From the NCBI RefSeq assembly GCF_944393015.1, contig NZ_CALXYQ010000018.1:1-53177 (forward strand): a stretch of DNA of 53,177 bases. The letters run 5' to 3'. Each line of letters starts with the position of its first letter. Position 1 is the stretch's first letter. The DNA comes from an uncultured Brachyspira sp. (GTDB lineage: Bacteria > Spirochaetota > Brachyspiria > Brachyspirales > Brachyspiraceae). The notes under the pieces are model-generated. The model made no database searches. It was not told the DNA's origin and saw nothing but the letters and a program-made list of their open reading frames with translations. Shown here one piece after another: positions 45,372 through 53,177 of this stretch. The translations under genes were made by a program, and so were the position numbers.

Positions 45372-45626
45372 TTATAAAGCAGGTAAATGTCTTCCTTTAT
45401 TAGGACCATTTGGATGTCTGATACAATTATTGTTTGTTAAAGCTGATATTGAATTAGCTTTTGTTCCGCAATATTTACAGAAATATTCGGATTTTTCATC
45501 TCCTTCATAAAGTTTGTGTCTCCCTTTATTAGGACCATTTGGGTGTCTGATACAATTATTGTTTGTCAAAGCTGATATTGAATTTGCTTTTGTTCCGCAG
45601 TATTCACAGTAAAAATTTTGAGCCAT
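45372..45626 (-). CDS. Small protein with two tandem zinc-finger-like repeats
   Basis: An 84-residue protein made of two copies of the same ~40-residue unit, offset by 43 residues. Each unit reads CxYCGTKANSISALTNNNC, then IRHPNGPNKGRH, i.e. CxxC, then Cys and His ligands spaced as in a zinc ribbon. The units are identical over residues 10-37 and 53-80. At DNA level the copies differ at only a few synonymous sites. The function is unknown; a nucleic-acid or protein-binding zinc finger is likely. The SD is AGGAGG. The gene is divergent from 45836, and matching palindromes sit in front of both. Confidence 0.78.
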   Translation of the reverse strand: MAQNFYCEYCGTKANSISALTNNNCIRHPNGPNKGRHKLYEGDEKSEYFCKYCGTKANSISALTNNNCIRHPNGPNKGRHLPAL

Positions 45627-45683
45627 ATATAAAGCCTCCTGTATTTAATATTTATTTTATATTATTAACATAGCATATTACTA

Positions 45684-45698
45684 TGACAAAAATTGTCG
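45684..45698. promoter_or_regulatory. Candidate operator 1 in divergent promoter region
   Basis: TGACAAAAATTGTCG contains the perfect inverted repeat GACAA-AAA-TTGTC... centred on A/T. It overlaps a possible minus-strand -35 (TTGTCA) of the zinc-finger gene. It matches the site at 45774 at 12 of 15 positions. Confidence 0.45.
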
Positions 45699-45773
45699 CA
45701 AAATTTATTTATTATAAAAAAGTGATAAAAAAATTAAAAAAAAATTCTTCTATTTAATTTATATTCAAAAAAG

Positions 45774-45788
45774 TGTCAAAATTTGTCA
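45774..45788. promoter_or_regulatory. Candidate operator 2 in divergent promoter region
   Basis: TGTCAAAATTTGTCA, near-palindromic and like the site at 45684. It lies 48 nt before the ATG of the gene at 45836 and just upstream of a TATAAT-like box at about 45800. Confidence 0.45.
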
Positions 45789-45835
45789 TGTCCATAAATT
45801 ATAATTAAATTAAAAATTTAAAAGGACATAATCTT

Positions 45836-47002
45836 ATGGAAGAATTAAACAGACAAAATAAAAAATATATTATACAAGATAAAAACGATTACTATTATAC
45901 TAAACATTCATTAAATTATTTTTTAGAAGAACTTGATAAACTTATAAAGAAAAATAATATAGAAATAAAAGAAGAAGATAAACTCATAATAAATGATCAT
46001 CATAATTGTTCAGTATATACTTTTATAAGAGTATTAGAAAAATATTTAATAAGAATTAACTTTGAACAGTTTGTGCATCCTGACCCAGAAACTCAGAAAG
46101 ATTTATTGGATTGGGGTGAATATAAATGTTTATTAGAAAAGGATAAATTTCCAGATATTTATGAAGAGTATCATAATGATAAATTTCCTATACTAGATGA
46201 TGAGTTTTCAGAATTGCATGTGTATGTAGAAGATGATGGAATGTATGAATTATTAATTCCTTCTTGGCATTATGAATATGATTACGGTGAGTACAGAGAT
46301 TTTATAGAAAAAGAAGATGAAGAAGATTATAAAGAAAATAAAAAAGATAAAAAAGAAATGATTTCTGAAAAGTATAGGAAGAATGGATATATATATTTTG
46401 AAACTAAAGAATTAGTTGATGAGTTTTTTGAAAGCGGGGAAGTTGATTCAAGAACTTGGTCTAGCGAATGGGGAAGCGAAAATAAAAATGAAGCAATGAA
46501 GTATTTTGACGAAAGGCTTGATAAACATTGGGAAGAAGAATACCAAAGAGAATTGGATAAATACAATATCACAGATGATGATGACTGCATGAAAAGTTAT
46601 ATTATATATGATGAAGAAGATATTGATTATTATTTTGAAAATAGAGATTTATTTTCATTTCCATTTTTTATAACAGGATACAATGAATTATTTGAGCATT
46701 TTTATAAAAAGCTGATGAAAGACAGAGAAGAAGTTAATAATTCTATAAATGATGATATAAAAGAGAAATGCGACAAACTATTATATGATTATATTTTGGG
46801 TTATAGTCCTAATCATAGATTTGCTCCTAATAAAGCCCTTTATGTATTAAAAGAATATATCAAAGAAAATTACAAAGATAATTCCAAAGAGTATATTGAT
46901 TTGGCTTTAAGGTACATTATGAATTATACAAGACATTTAGACAGGGATAAACTTATAGAAAGATATTTTAAAGGTGATAATAGATTTTTATATAAGCTGT
47001 AA
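45836..47002 (+). CDS. Acidic protein of unknown function
   Basis: A 388-residue cytoplasmic protein that I do not recognise. It is rich in Asp, Glu, Lys and aromatic residues, with long acidic stretches (EYRDFIEKEDEEDYKENKKD). There are several Trp-containing segments (LIPSWHYEYDYGEYRDF; RTWSSEWGSENKNEAMKYF) that look structured. There is no signal peptide, TM helix or catalytic motif. The SD is AAGGA. A TPR protein gene of similar composition follows after 94 nt on the same strand; the two may form a unit and were perhaps acquired together. A divergent zinc-finger gene shares its promoter region. Confidence 0.6.
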   Translation: MEELNRQNKKYIIQDKNDYYYTKHSLNYFLEELDKLIKKNNIEIKEEDKLIINDHHNCSVYTFIRVLEKYLIRINFEQFVHPDPETQKDLLDWGEYKCLLEKDKFPDIYEEYHNDKFPILDDEFSELHVYVEDDGMYELLIPSWHYEYDYGEYRDFIEKEDEEDYKENKKDKKEMISEKYRKNGYIYFETKELVDEFFESGEVDSRTWSSEWGSENKNEAMKYFDERLDKHWEEEYQRELDKYNITDDDDCMKSYIIYDEEDIDYYFENRDLFSFPFFITGYNELFEHFYKKLMKDREEVNNSINDDIKEKCDKLLYDYILGYSPNHRFAPNKALYVLKEYIKENYKDNSKEYIDLALRYIMNYTRHLDRDKLIERYFKGDNRFLYKL

Positions 47003-47096
47003 TTATTTATACTGATTTATTATTTAAAAACCTCCCGTGAAGCCGTTTTTTGTACCTCTATATAATTAAAAATAATAAAAATATAGGAGCTACACT

Positions 47097-49244
47097 ATGA
47101 AAAAATCATACACTTTAGAAGAAATTGAAAATATAATAAACAAAGAGTTTTCTTATGAACTTGATGAAACTGATTCACTTGAAAAAGATTACAAGTCAGA
47201 TAATAATGAAAATGATGAAGATTATCAAAACAATGATGAGAATAATAATGAAAATATAATTGATCAAGTTATAGAGGTATTAAAAGAGTATATTAAAAAA
47301 GATAAAAATAATACAAAAGCTTTAACTTTATTAGGAAGGGCATATTATTCTAATCGGGATAACAAAAAAGCAGAAAAGCAGTTTAGAAAAGTTTTGTTAA
47401 TAAATCCTAATGATGACAAAGCATTATACTATAAGGCAGCCAATTATATATATTGTTTCAGTAGAAATGAAAACTATAATGAAGCATTAAAACTTATTAA
47501 AAAAGCTGTAGAATTAAATGCAAATGATTCAGCATATTGGTATATTTTGGGATATATTAATTATAAAAATGAAAATTATTATGCGGCAATAGAGTATGCT
47601 GAAAAAGCAGTTAAGTTAAATAAAAGTTATGTTTTTGATTATGATAATTATTTAGAATATTATCTTACTGTGATAGGAGAATCATATTTTAAATTGGGTA
47701 AATATGATGAAGCAATAGAAGTGTTTAAAGAAATAATAAAACTTCCTTTGCATGATGAAAGCGATTTTATGTATTTAGGATTATCATATTTTGAAAAAAA
47801 AGAATATGATAAGGCAATAGAAAATTATGAGAAGGTATTGGAAATTAATTATAGGTATTGGGGGGCAGAAAATATTAATCCAATAGATGCATTAGCTAAA
47901 TCTTATATGGCTTTAGGAGAATATCAGAAAGGAATTGAAGTATATAAAAAATATATAAAGAAAGATGTTTCAGGTTGTTGGCGTTCAATAAGAAGCGATT
48001 GTTATAACAAAGATATTGAAGATTATAAATATATGATAGAAGCATTTAATCAGCTTATAGAAGAAGAGCCTAGTAATTTTGAATATTATGATGAGTTAGA
48101 AACTATATATTCTTATGATTTGAATATATGTGATAAAGCGGCTAATGTACTTGAAAAATATTTACTGAATAATAAAGATAATATTAATTATAGAGTTTAT
48201 GGAACTTTAGCTGGTTTATATAAAAATATTTACAGATATGATGAAGCTATTGAAATGTGTAATAAACTTATGGAAATTAATGATTTTGATAGTTATTATT
48301 ATTCTCTTTTAGGACATATTTATCAAGAAATTAAAAATTATGATAAGGCTTTAGAGATGTACGAAAAATATTTGAATTTTGAATGCAGAAGCAGTGGAAA
48401 TGTTTATTGTAATATGACAAAATTATTGGGTTTATATGAGCAGATTTCAAAAAAGGATAAAAGAGATTTATTTATTAATAAAGCTATTAATTATTATATT
48501 GATAAGAATGATTATAAAGGATTATATAATTTATATTTGCATATAGGTGAAAAATATAAGGCTATTGAATATTATCAAAAATATATAAGTTTAGATGATA
48601 ATAAAAAATATGGGTATGATTTTACAGCTATTGCAGAAATTTATGAAAGTTTAGGAGAAAAGGAAAATGCAGAAGAATATTATAAAAAAGCAATAGAGAT
48701 TTATGAAAATGAAAAAGATAAAAATTCTTGGGATTTAGAGAGTATAGGAGATTTATATAATTCTATAGGTAATAAAAACAAAGCTATTGAAGCATATAAA
48801 AAAGCTATAAAACTTGAAATAAAAAGTGCTAGTAGTATGTTCAGAAGAGAAAACAGATGGGAGAGAAAAGAATTTAAAGGTTATTATTCAAGAAAGATAG
48901 GCGATTTATATATGAAAATAGATAATAAAAATAAGGCATTAAAGTGTTATAAACATGCTGTTTCATTAGAACCTAATCGTGAAGAGTATTATATATCAAT
49001 TGCTGAAGTTTATAATGATCTTAATGAAAAAGACTTATCAAAAGAATATTATCAAAAAGCTATAGATATTGATAAAAAATATTTTGAGACTCGTCCATAT
49101 AGATGTGATACTTTAAAAGAAATGGCTGAATTATATTTAAAAATTGATGATAAAGAAAATGCCAAAGAGTGTTACAAAAAAGTTTTAGAAATCAATATTT
49201 ATGATAATGAAGCAAAAGAATGTTTAGAAAAATTGAATATATAA
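47097..49244 (+). CDS. Large tetratricopeptide repeat protein
   Basis: A 715-residue cytoplasmic protein that is almost entirely TPR: about 14-16 degenerate 34-residue units, e.g. YDEAIEVFKEIIKLPLHDES, YDKAIENYEKVLEINYRYW and KNKAIEAYKKAIKLE. The first 60 residues are an acidic Asn/Asp-rich leader (NNENDEDYQNNDENNNEN). There is no catalytic domain, signal peptide or TM. It is a scaffold or protein-binding platform; its partner may be the acidic protein encoded just upstream. The SD is AGGAG. The consensus promoter of the next gene begins 5 nt after its stop. Confidence 0.85.
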   Translation: MKKSYTLEEIENIINKEFSYELDETDSLEKDYKSDNNENDEDYQNNDENNNENIIDQVIEVLKEYIKKDKNNTKALTLLGRAYYSNRDNKKAEKQFRKVLLINPNDDKALYYKAANYIYCFSRNENYNEALKLIKKAVELNANDSAYWYILGYINYKNENYYAAIEYAEKAVKLNKSYVFDYDNYLEYYLTVIGESYFKLGKYDEAIEVFKEIIKLPLHDESDFMYLGLSYFEKKEYDKAIENYEKVLEINYRYWGAENINPIDALAKSYMALGEYQKGIEVYKKYIKKDVSGCWRSIRSDCYNKDIEDYKYMIEAFNQLIEEEPSNFEYYDELETIYSYDLNICDKAANVLEKYLLNNKDNINYRVYGTLAGLYKNIYRYDEAIEMCNKLMEINDFDSYYYSLLGHIYQEIKNYDKALEMYEKYLNFECRSSGNVYCNMTKLLGLYEQISKKDKRDLFINKAINYYIDKNDYKGLYNLYLHIGEKYKAIEYYQKYISLDDNKKYGYDFTAIAEIYESLGEKENAEEYYKKAIEIYENEKDKNSWDLESIGDLYNSIGNKNKAIEAYKKAIKLEIKSASSMFRRENRWERKEFKGYYSRKIGDLYMKIDNKNKALKCYKHAVSLEPNREEYYISIAEVYNDLNEKDLSKEYYQKAIDIDKKYFETRPYRCDTLKEMAELYLKIDDKENAKECYKKVLEINIYDNEAKECLEKLNI

Positions 49245-49249
49245 AATTT

Positions 49250-49277
49250 TTGACAATTATATTTTTGTTAGTATAAT
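49250..49277 (+). promoter_or_regulatory. Full-consensus sigma-70 promoter upstream of ggt
   Basis: TTGACA (49250-49255), 16-nt spacer, TATAAT (49272-49277). The start codon is 106 nt downstream, so the mRNA has a ~100-nt leader holding a hairpin. Confidence 0.85.
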
Positions 49278-49293
49278 AAAATATATACATAAT

Positions 49294-49353
49294 AGACTTG
49301 CTGTAAAGCTAATATTATAAAACATTATTTTTAAGAAGTTTTGCTGCAAGTCT
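49294..49353 (+). promoter_or_regulatory. Hairpin in the ggt leader
   Basis: AGACTTGC (49294-49301) pairs with GCAAGTCT (49346-49353), with more imperfect pairing inside. It lies within the predicted ggt 5' leader, ending 30 nt before the start. A related stem word (AAGACTTGCT) occurs in the terminator after ggt. It could be an attenuator or transcript-stability element, but there is no T-run after it. Confidence 0.4.
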
Positions 49354-49383
49354 AATATTTAAAATAAAGTATTGGATTTTATT

Positions 49384-51003
49384 ATGGATTTTTATGATAA
49401 TACTTATTCATCTAAAAGAAATGTAGTTTTTGGAAAAAATATAGTTTCTACAAGCAATATACTAGCTTCTCAGGCGGGACTTGAAATATTAAGGAAAGGT
49501 GGAAACGCTATTGATGCTGCAATTGCAACAGCAGCTGCACTTACAGTTGTTGAACCTACTTCAAACGGTTTGGGAGGCGATGCTTTTGCTATAATCAATT
49601 TTGAAAATAATTTGTATGCTATCAATGGAAGCGGATTTTCTCCAAAGAATTTAGATGTTGATAAAATATTGTCGCTTAATCTTGATCAAATACCTACTTA
49701 TGGACTTTTGCCTATAACGGTTGGAGGGATACCTGCAACTTGGGCAACACTTGTAAAAAAGTTCGGTAAATTAAAACTTATAGATGTGCTTGAGCCTGCT
49801 ATTAAATATGCTAATGAAGGTTATGCTGTTCAGCCTCAAGTTGCTCTCGATTGGAAAGAATCTTATTATGTATATTTAAAAGAATCTGATAAATTAAAAA
49901 AAGAAGAGTTCAGATATTGGTTTGATACATTTACTTTCAATGGAAGAACTCCGGAACTTGGTGAAATAGTTACATTTCCATATCATGCAAAAACTTTAGA
50001 AGATATAGGAAACACAAATTCAGAATGTATTTATAGAGGAGAGTATGCTGAAAAGATAGATGCATTTATGAAAAAGTATGGAGGATATTTATCTAAAGAG
50101 GATTTAAACGAATATTATCCTGAATTTGTTACTCCTATAACAACCAATTACAGAGGATACGATATTTATGAGATACCTCCTAACGGACATGGCATTACAG
50201 TATTAATGGCTTTAAATATTTTATCTCATTTTGATTTAAAAGATTTGACACCATTAGAAAGTACTCATTATAAAATAGAGGCATTGAAATTGGCATTCAT
50301 AGACACAAAAAAATATGTTGCTGATATTTATCACATGAAAACTTCTATTGAGGAAATGCTTTCAAAAGAATATGCTATGAAAAGAGCTTCATTAATAAGA
50401 GTAAATAAAGCATTAAAACCTATAAATCATATATTCTCATCAGGCGACACTGTTTATCTAGCAACTGCAGATAGTGAAGGAAATATGGTTTCTTATATAC
50501 AAAGTAATTACTGTGCATTCGGTTCAGGTATAGTTATTCCAGAAACAGGAATAGCGTTACAAAATAGAGGAGCTAATTTTTCACTAGACCCTAATTCAGA
50601 TAATTTTATAGCCCCACATAAAAAGCCTTATCATACAATAATACCGGCATTTATATGTAAGGATTCAAAACCTTATGCAGCTTTAGGTGTTATGGGAGCT
50701 TTCATGCAGCCTCAGGGACATTTACAGGTTATGAGTAATTTAATAGATCATAATTTGAATCCTCAAGCGGCATTAGATAAACCTAGATGGCAATGGGTAG
50801 GGGAGAAGAATATTGAATTAGAATATAATTTTGATGATATATTATTTTCAGAGCTTTCATCATTGGGACATAATATTACTAAAAAGCCTCATATAACAAA
50901 TTTCGGATATTTCGGAAGAGGACAAGTTATACTAAAGAATGATAATAATGTTTATTGTGCAGGATGTGATGGAAGAACCGATTCTGGAATTGCAGTATTT
51001 TAA
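49384..51003 (+). CDS. Gamma-glutamyltransferase family protein (YwrD-like, cytoplasmic)
   Basis: Ntn-hydrolase that hydrolyses or transfers gamma-glutamyl groups, e.g. of glutathione. About 539 residues from the ATG at 49384; an in-frame TTG at 49372 is less likely. The protein has LRKGGNAIDAAIATAAALTV and SNGLGGDAF at the start and ANEGYAV in the large-subunit region. The presumed autocleavage/catalytic Thr356 is in SSGDTVYLATADSEG, and GAFMQPQGHLQVMSNLID follows further on. No signal peptide is present, unlike the periplasmic GGTs of many bacteria, so it resembles the YwrD-type cytoplasmic branch. It has its own promoter and terminator. The substrate is not determined. Confidence 0.88.
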   Translation: MDFYDNTYSSKRNVVFGKNIVSTSNILASQAGLEILRKGGNAIDAAIATAAALTVVEPTSNGLGGDAFAIINFENNLYAINGSGFSPKNLDVDKILSLNLDQIPTYGLLPITVGGIPATWATLVKKFGKLKLIDVLEPAIKYANEGYAVQPQVALDWKESYYVYLKESDKLKKEEFRYWFDTFTFNGRTPELGEIVTFPYHAKTLEDIGNTNSECIYRGEYAEKIDAFMKKYGGYLSKEDLNEYYPEFVTPITTNYRGYDIYEIPPNGHGITVLMALNILSHFDLKDLTPLESTHYKIEALKLAFIDTKKYVADIYHMKTSIEEMLSKEYAMKRASLIRVNKALKPINHIFSSGDTVYLATADSEGNMVSYIQSNYCAFGSGIVIPETGIALQNRGANFSLDPNSDNFIAPHKKPYHTIIPAFICKDSKPYAALGVMGAFMQPQGHLQVMSNLIDHNLNPQAALDKPRWQWVGEKNIELEYNFDDILFSELSSLGHNITKKPHITNFGYFGRGQVILKNDNNVYCAGCDGRTDSGIAVF

Positions 51004-51065
51004 AATATATTTTTAAGTTTCTTTTTTATATTAAAGCAGTAGAGAATTTTTATTTAATTTATAAT

Positions 51066-51095
51066 AGCAAGCCTTTAAATTAATAAAGACTTGCT
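51066..51095. terminator. Terminator between ggt and fucU
   Basis: AGCAAG-CTTT (51066-51076) pairs with AAAG-CTTGCT (51085-51095) with one mismatch, followed by TTTTAT. Serves both converging genes. Confidence 0.82.
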
Positions 51096-51112
51096 TTTAT
51101 ATTTTGGAGATA

Positions 51113-51550
51113 TCATTTTTTGTCTGGAAAAATTACGCCTTTTTTGAGTATAATATTTGCATATATTTCAAGTTCGCTTGTAGCTACAATAGCATAAACA
51201 TTTTTACATCTGTCATAATATGCAAATCTCTCCAAATATTCATAATTTACTTTTTGATGTTTTCCAATAATGTCTTTATATTTAGCCCATACATCAGGTT
51301 CTCTTCCAAAATCAGCATTAGGCTGCATCAATACAACAGGGCTTTCTACAAAAGTATCTAAAGGAAATAATGGCATTATTGCTTTTAAAACTGTAGGTAT
51401 ATCTATACCATCAAGTCTTATTATTTTTTTTGCATTGTAATCATAAGAAGGGAAATTACCATCCGCAAATAATATTTCACTTCCATGACCCATTTCACAT
51501 AATATTTTTAATAATTCAGGAGAAACAACAGGATCTATTCCTTTTAACAT
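51113..51550 (-). CDS. fucU: L-fucose mutarotase
   Basis: A 145-residue RbsD/FucU-family protein that interconverts alpha- and beta-L-fucose. Family motifs are all present: MLKGIDPVVSPELLKILCEM, GHGSEILFADGNFP with the catalytic His, the ER..YYDRCKNVYAIVATSE segment with conserved Tyr, and YANIILKKGVI at the end. Length is typical. It lies 85 nt downstream of fucI on the same strand, with a hairpin between them that may lower fucU expression relative to fucI. Together they form a fucose catabolism block, sensible for a gut bacterium exposed to mucin sugars. No fucose kinase or aldolase gene is visible in the window. Confidence 0.9.
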   Translation of the reverse strand: MLKGIDPVVSPELLKILCEMGHGSEILFADGNFPSYDYNAKKIIRLDGIDIPTVLKAIMPLFPLDTFVESPVVLMQPNADFGREPDVWAKYKDIIGKHQKVNYEYLERFAYYDRCKNVYAIVATSELEIYANIILKKGVIFPDKK

Positions 51551-51582
51551 ATTTAAATCCTTTAATTTAATTTTAATAAAAA

Positions 51583-51614
51583 TCCCATTTAATATTGTTA
51601 CATATTAAATGGGA
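51583..51614. terminator. Terminator-like hairpin between fucI and fucU
   Basis: TCCCATTTAATAT pairs with ATATTAAATGGGA (13-bp perfect arms, loop of 6), with ATTTTTATT on the minus-strand 3' side. It would cut or reduce read-through from fucI to fucU. Confidence 0.7.
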
Positions 51615-51635
51615 GTAAAAAAAGATTGTATATAG

Positions 51636-53177
51636 TTACCTAGTTACTTTTCCAAATAAAGGTCCAAAATGTTTACAAGCTCTGAAATCAGCACCTTCTA
51701 AATCTTTTGTACCAAATGCTTTCCAAGCTTTAGGTCTGAATATTCTATCTTCACTAACATTATGCATGCTTACAGGTATACGTAACATAGAAGCTAATGT
51801 AATTAAATCAGCACCTATATGTCCATAAGCAGCAGCACAGTGGTTAGCACCCCAATCATTCATTACAGAATAAACATCTTTGAAAGAGTCTTTACCTGTA
51901 AGTATAGGAGCAAACCAAGTAGTAGGCCAAGTAGAGTCAGTTCTTTTGTTAATAGGATCAAATATACTGTCATCAATATTAACAGCATAACCTTCAGCCA
52001 CTTGAAGTACAGGACCATAACCTTTAACTAAGTTAAGTCTGATTATAGTCATTGGCATTTCACCTTTAGTTAAGAAAGTAGATGAGAATCCGCCTCCTCT
52101 GAAATATTCTCTGTTAGCAGGAGAGAATTGAGTTGCATCAAGACATTTTTTAGCTTCTTCTTCAGTGATATTCCAGAATTCTTTTAAAGCAGGATTTCCA
52201 TTAACTTTTTCTTCACCAGTCCAGTCTAAAGATGCAGCACCTGAATTGATTAAGTGAATAATACCGTCTTTAGCTTTTCCAGTAAGTTCTTTTCCTGTAA
52301 CTCTTTTAACTGCTTCAGGACTCCAATAAGTTCTAACGTCAGCAAATAATTGAGATTTACAAGTTAATAAATGAGCGAATAGCATAGAAAGACCATTCAA
52401 AGAGTCATTTTCAGTAGCAACAACATAAGGTTCTCTTATACCGTTCCAGTCGAAAGATGAGTTAAGAATAGCTTCAGCAAAGTCGCCGTTAGGCATATAG
52501 TCAGTCCAATGTCTTTGACCTTGGAAACCGCCAACTATAGCATTGTGTCCTTGTGCTTCTTCTATATATCCCATTTCAGCTAATTTTGGATTACCTACCA
52601 TCAAATCACGCATAATCATAGCCATTTTAATAGAAGTAGCCCATTCTTTTTCTTTTTCCTCATCAGAAGCTTTTACTTTATTGTTATCAGCACCGAATTT
52701 GCATTGTTTAGCCCATTCCCAAGCTTTTTTGAATTCTTCTTTATCATAGATTTCTAATTCTAATCTTCTTTTGATTTCACTCATATCTACAAATTCAGTT
52801 CTCATTCCTAAATAGTCAAGTAAGAATTCAGCATCAACCATAGAACCCATGATACCCATAGCAACATAACCCATACTTATGTATGATTGATCTTTCATAG
52901 TAGCAACAGCAAGACCAGCTCTTACGAATCTAAGTATTTTTTCTTTAACGTCATCAGGAACATTTTCATCGCCTGCATCTTGAACATCTTTACCATAGAT
53001 AGAGAATACAGGAAGTCCTAATTGAGTATGTCCAGCATCAGCAGCAGCCAAGTAAACAGCGCCAGGTCTTTCAGTACCATTGAAACCCCAAATTGCTTTA
53101 GGTATAGCAGGAGTCATATCAATAGTCTCAGAACCATAACACCAACAAGGTGTAACAGTAAGAGTTAATTTAACATT
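51636..53177 (-). CDS. fucI: L-fucose isomerase, 5' end outside window
   Basis: Mn-dependent ketol isomerase converting L-fucose to L-fuculose. The frame stays open to the right edge: upstream of the Met at 53117 it reads [12 protein letters not shown], the conserved FucI sequence, so that Met is internal and the gene is partial. At least 513 residues are present of about 590. Other signatures are [29 protein letters not shown], and [20 protein letters not shown] with the metal-ligand His region near the C-terminus. fucU follows. Codon use is richer in G/C than in neighbours, as expected for a well-expressed catabolic enzyme. Promoter and regulator lie outside the window. Confidence 0.95.
   Translation of the reverse strand, partial: NVKLTLTVTPCWCYGSETIDMTPAIPKAIWGFNGTERPGAVYLAAADAGHTQLGLPVFSIYGKDVQDAGDENVPDDVKEKILRFVRAGLAVATMKDQSYISMGYVAMGIMGSMVDAEFLLDYLGMRTEFVDMSEIKRRLELEIYDKEEFKKAWEWAKQCKFGADNNKVKASDEEKEKEWATSIKMAMIMRDLMVGNPKLAEMGYIEEAQGHNAIVGGFQGQRHWTDYMPNGDFAEAILNSSFDWNGIREPYVVATENDSLNGLSMLFAHLLTCKSQLFADVRTYWSPEAVKRVTGKELTGKAKDGIIHLINSGAASLDWTGEEKVNGNPALKEFWNITEEEAKKCLDATQFSPANREYFRGGGFSSTFLTKGEMPMTIIRLNLVKGYGPVLQVAEGYAVNIDDSIFDPINKRTDSTWPTTWFAPILTGKDSFKDVYSVMNDWGANHCAAAYGHIGADLITLASMLRIPVSMHNVSEDRIFRPKAWKAFGTKDLEGADFRACKHFGPLFGKVTR

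Overview
The window is very AT-rich, gene-dense bacterial DNA that looks like an anaerobic intestinal spirochaete, most likely Brachyspira. The grounds are extreme A/T codon use, a FlbB-type periplasmic flagellar collar protein, a methyl-accepting chemotaxis protein, many small lipoproteins, oxygen-defence genes (ferritin, AhpD-like protein) and fucose genes. No rRNA, tRNA, IS element or CRISPR array was seen. The genus assignment is inference from gene content.

Layout. 1-3.6 kb: the 5' end of an ilvD-like gene, a chemoreceptor, ferritin and an AhpD-like protein. 3.7-7 kb: a B12-type radical SAM enzyme and a GAF-protein/cytoplasmic-subtilase pair. 7.5-17.4 kb, all on the minus strand: an accessory island. 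In transcription order it has a small acidic protein, a SLOG-like/2-TM/TrkA-N/RyR membrane protein, an ECF-like sigma factor with a CxxCxxC linker, and two TIR-TM-repeat receptors. The receptors' N-terminal halves are almost identical and their repeat regions have diverged. 17.7-25.3 kb: thpR, a secreted protein, flbB, an acetate transporter, and the mrdA-rodA operon ending in a receiver/PP2C phosphatase. 25.6-31.2 kb: gatC, a signal peptidase I with Thr at the catalytic Ser position, an MFS transporter, a lipoprotein gene broken by one in-frame stop, and an orphan trpB. 31.4-39 kb: a TPR/DUF2971-like protein, a lipoprotein, a paired repeat element, and an rnj-sppA-Yip1-like-lptF/G cluster. 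39-49.2 kb: a propeller-like secreted protein, an FMN-binding protein, an ADP-ribosylglycohydrolase, a frameshifted hicBA pair, a PD-(D/E)XK nuclease-like protein, a duplicated zinc-finger protein and a TPR protein. 49.3-53.2 kb: gamma-glutamyltransferase, then fucU and fucI (fucI runs off the window).

The housekeeping blocks are coherent: cell elongation (mrdA, rodA), RNA turnover and envelope (rnj, sppA, lptF/G) and fucose use (fucI, fucU). The most interesting region is the TIR island. It combines receptor-like proteins with a cytoplasmic TIR and a predicted extracytoplasmic repeat region, a predicted nucleotide- or ion-gated membrane protein and its own sigma factor. This suggests a membrane signalling or defence system. 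That reading is inference from domain content.

Ten sigma-70-like promoters were picked out by eye, mostly with spacers of 15-16 nt. Domain calls rest on motif reading, not on database searches.
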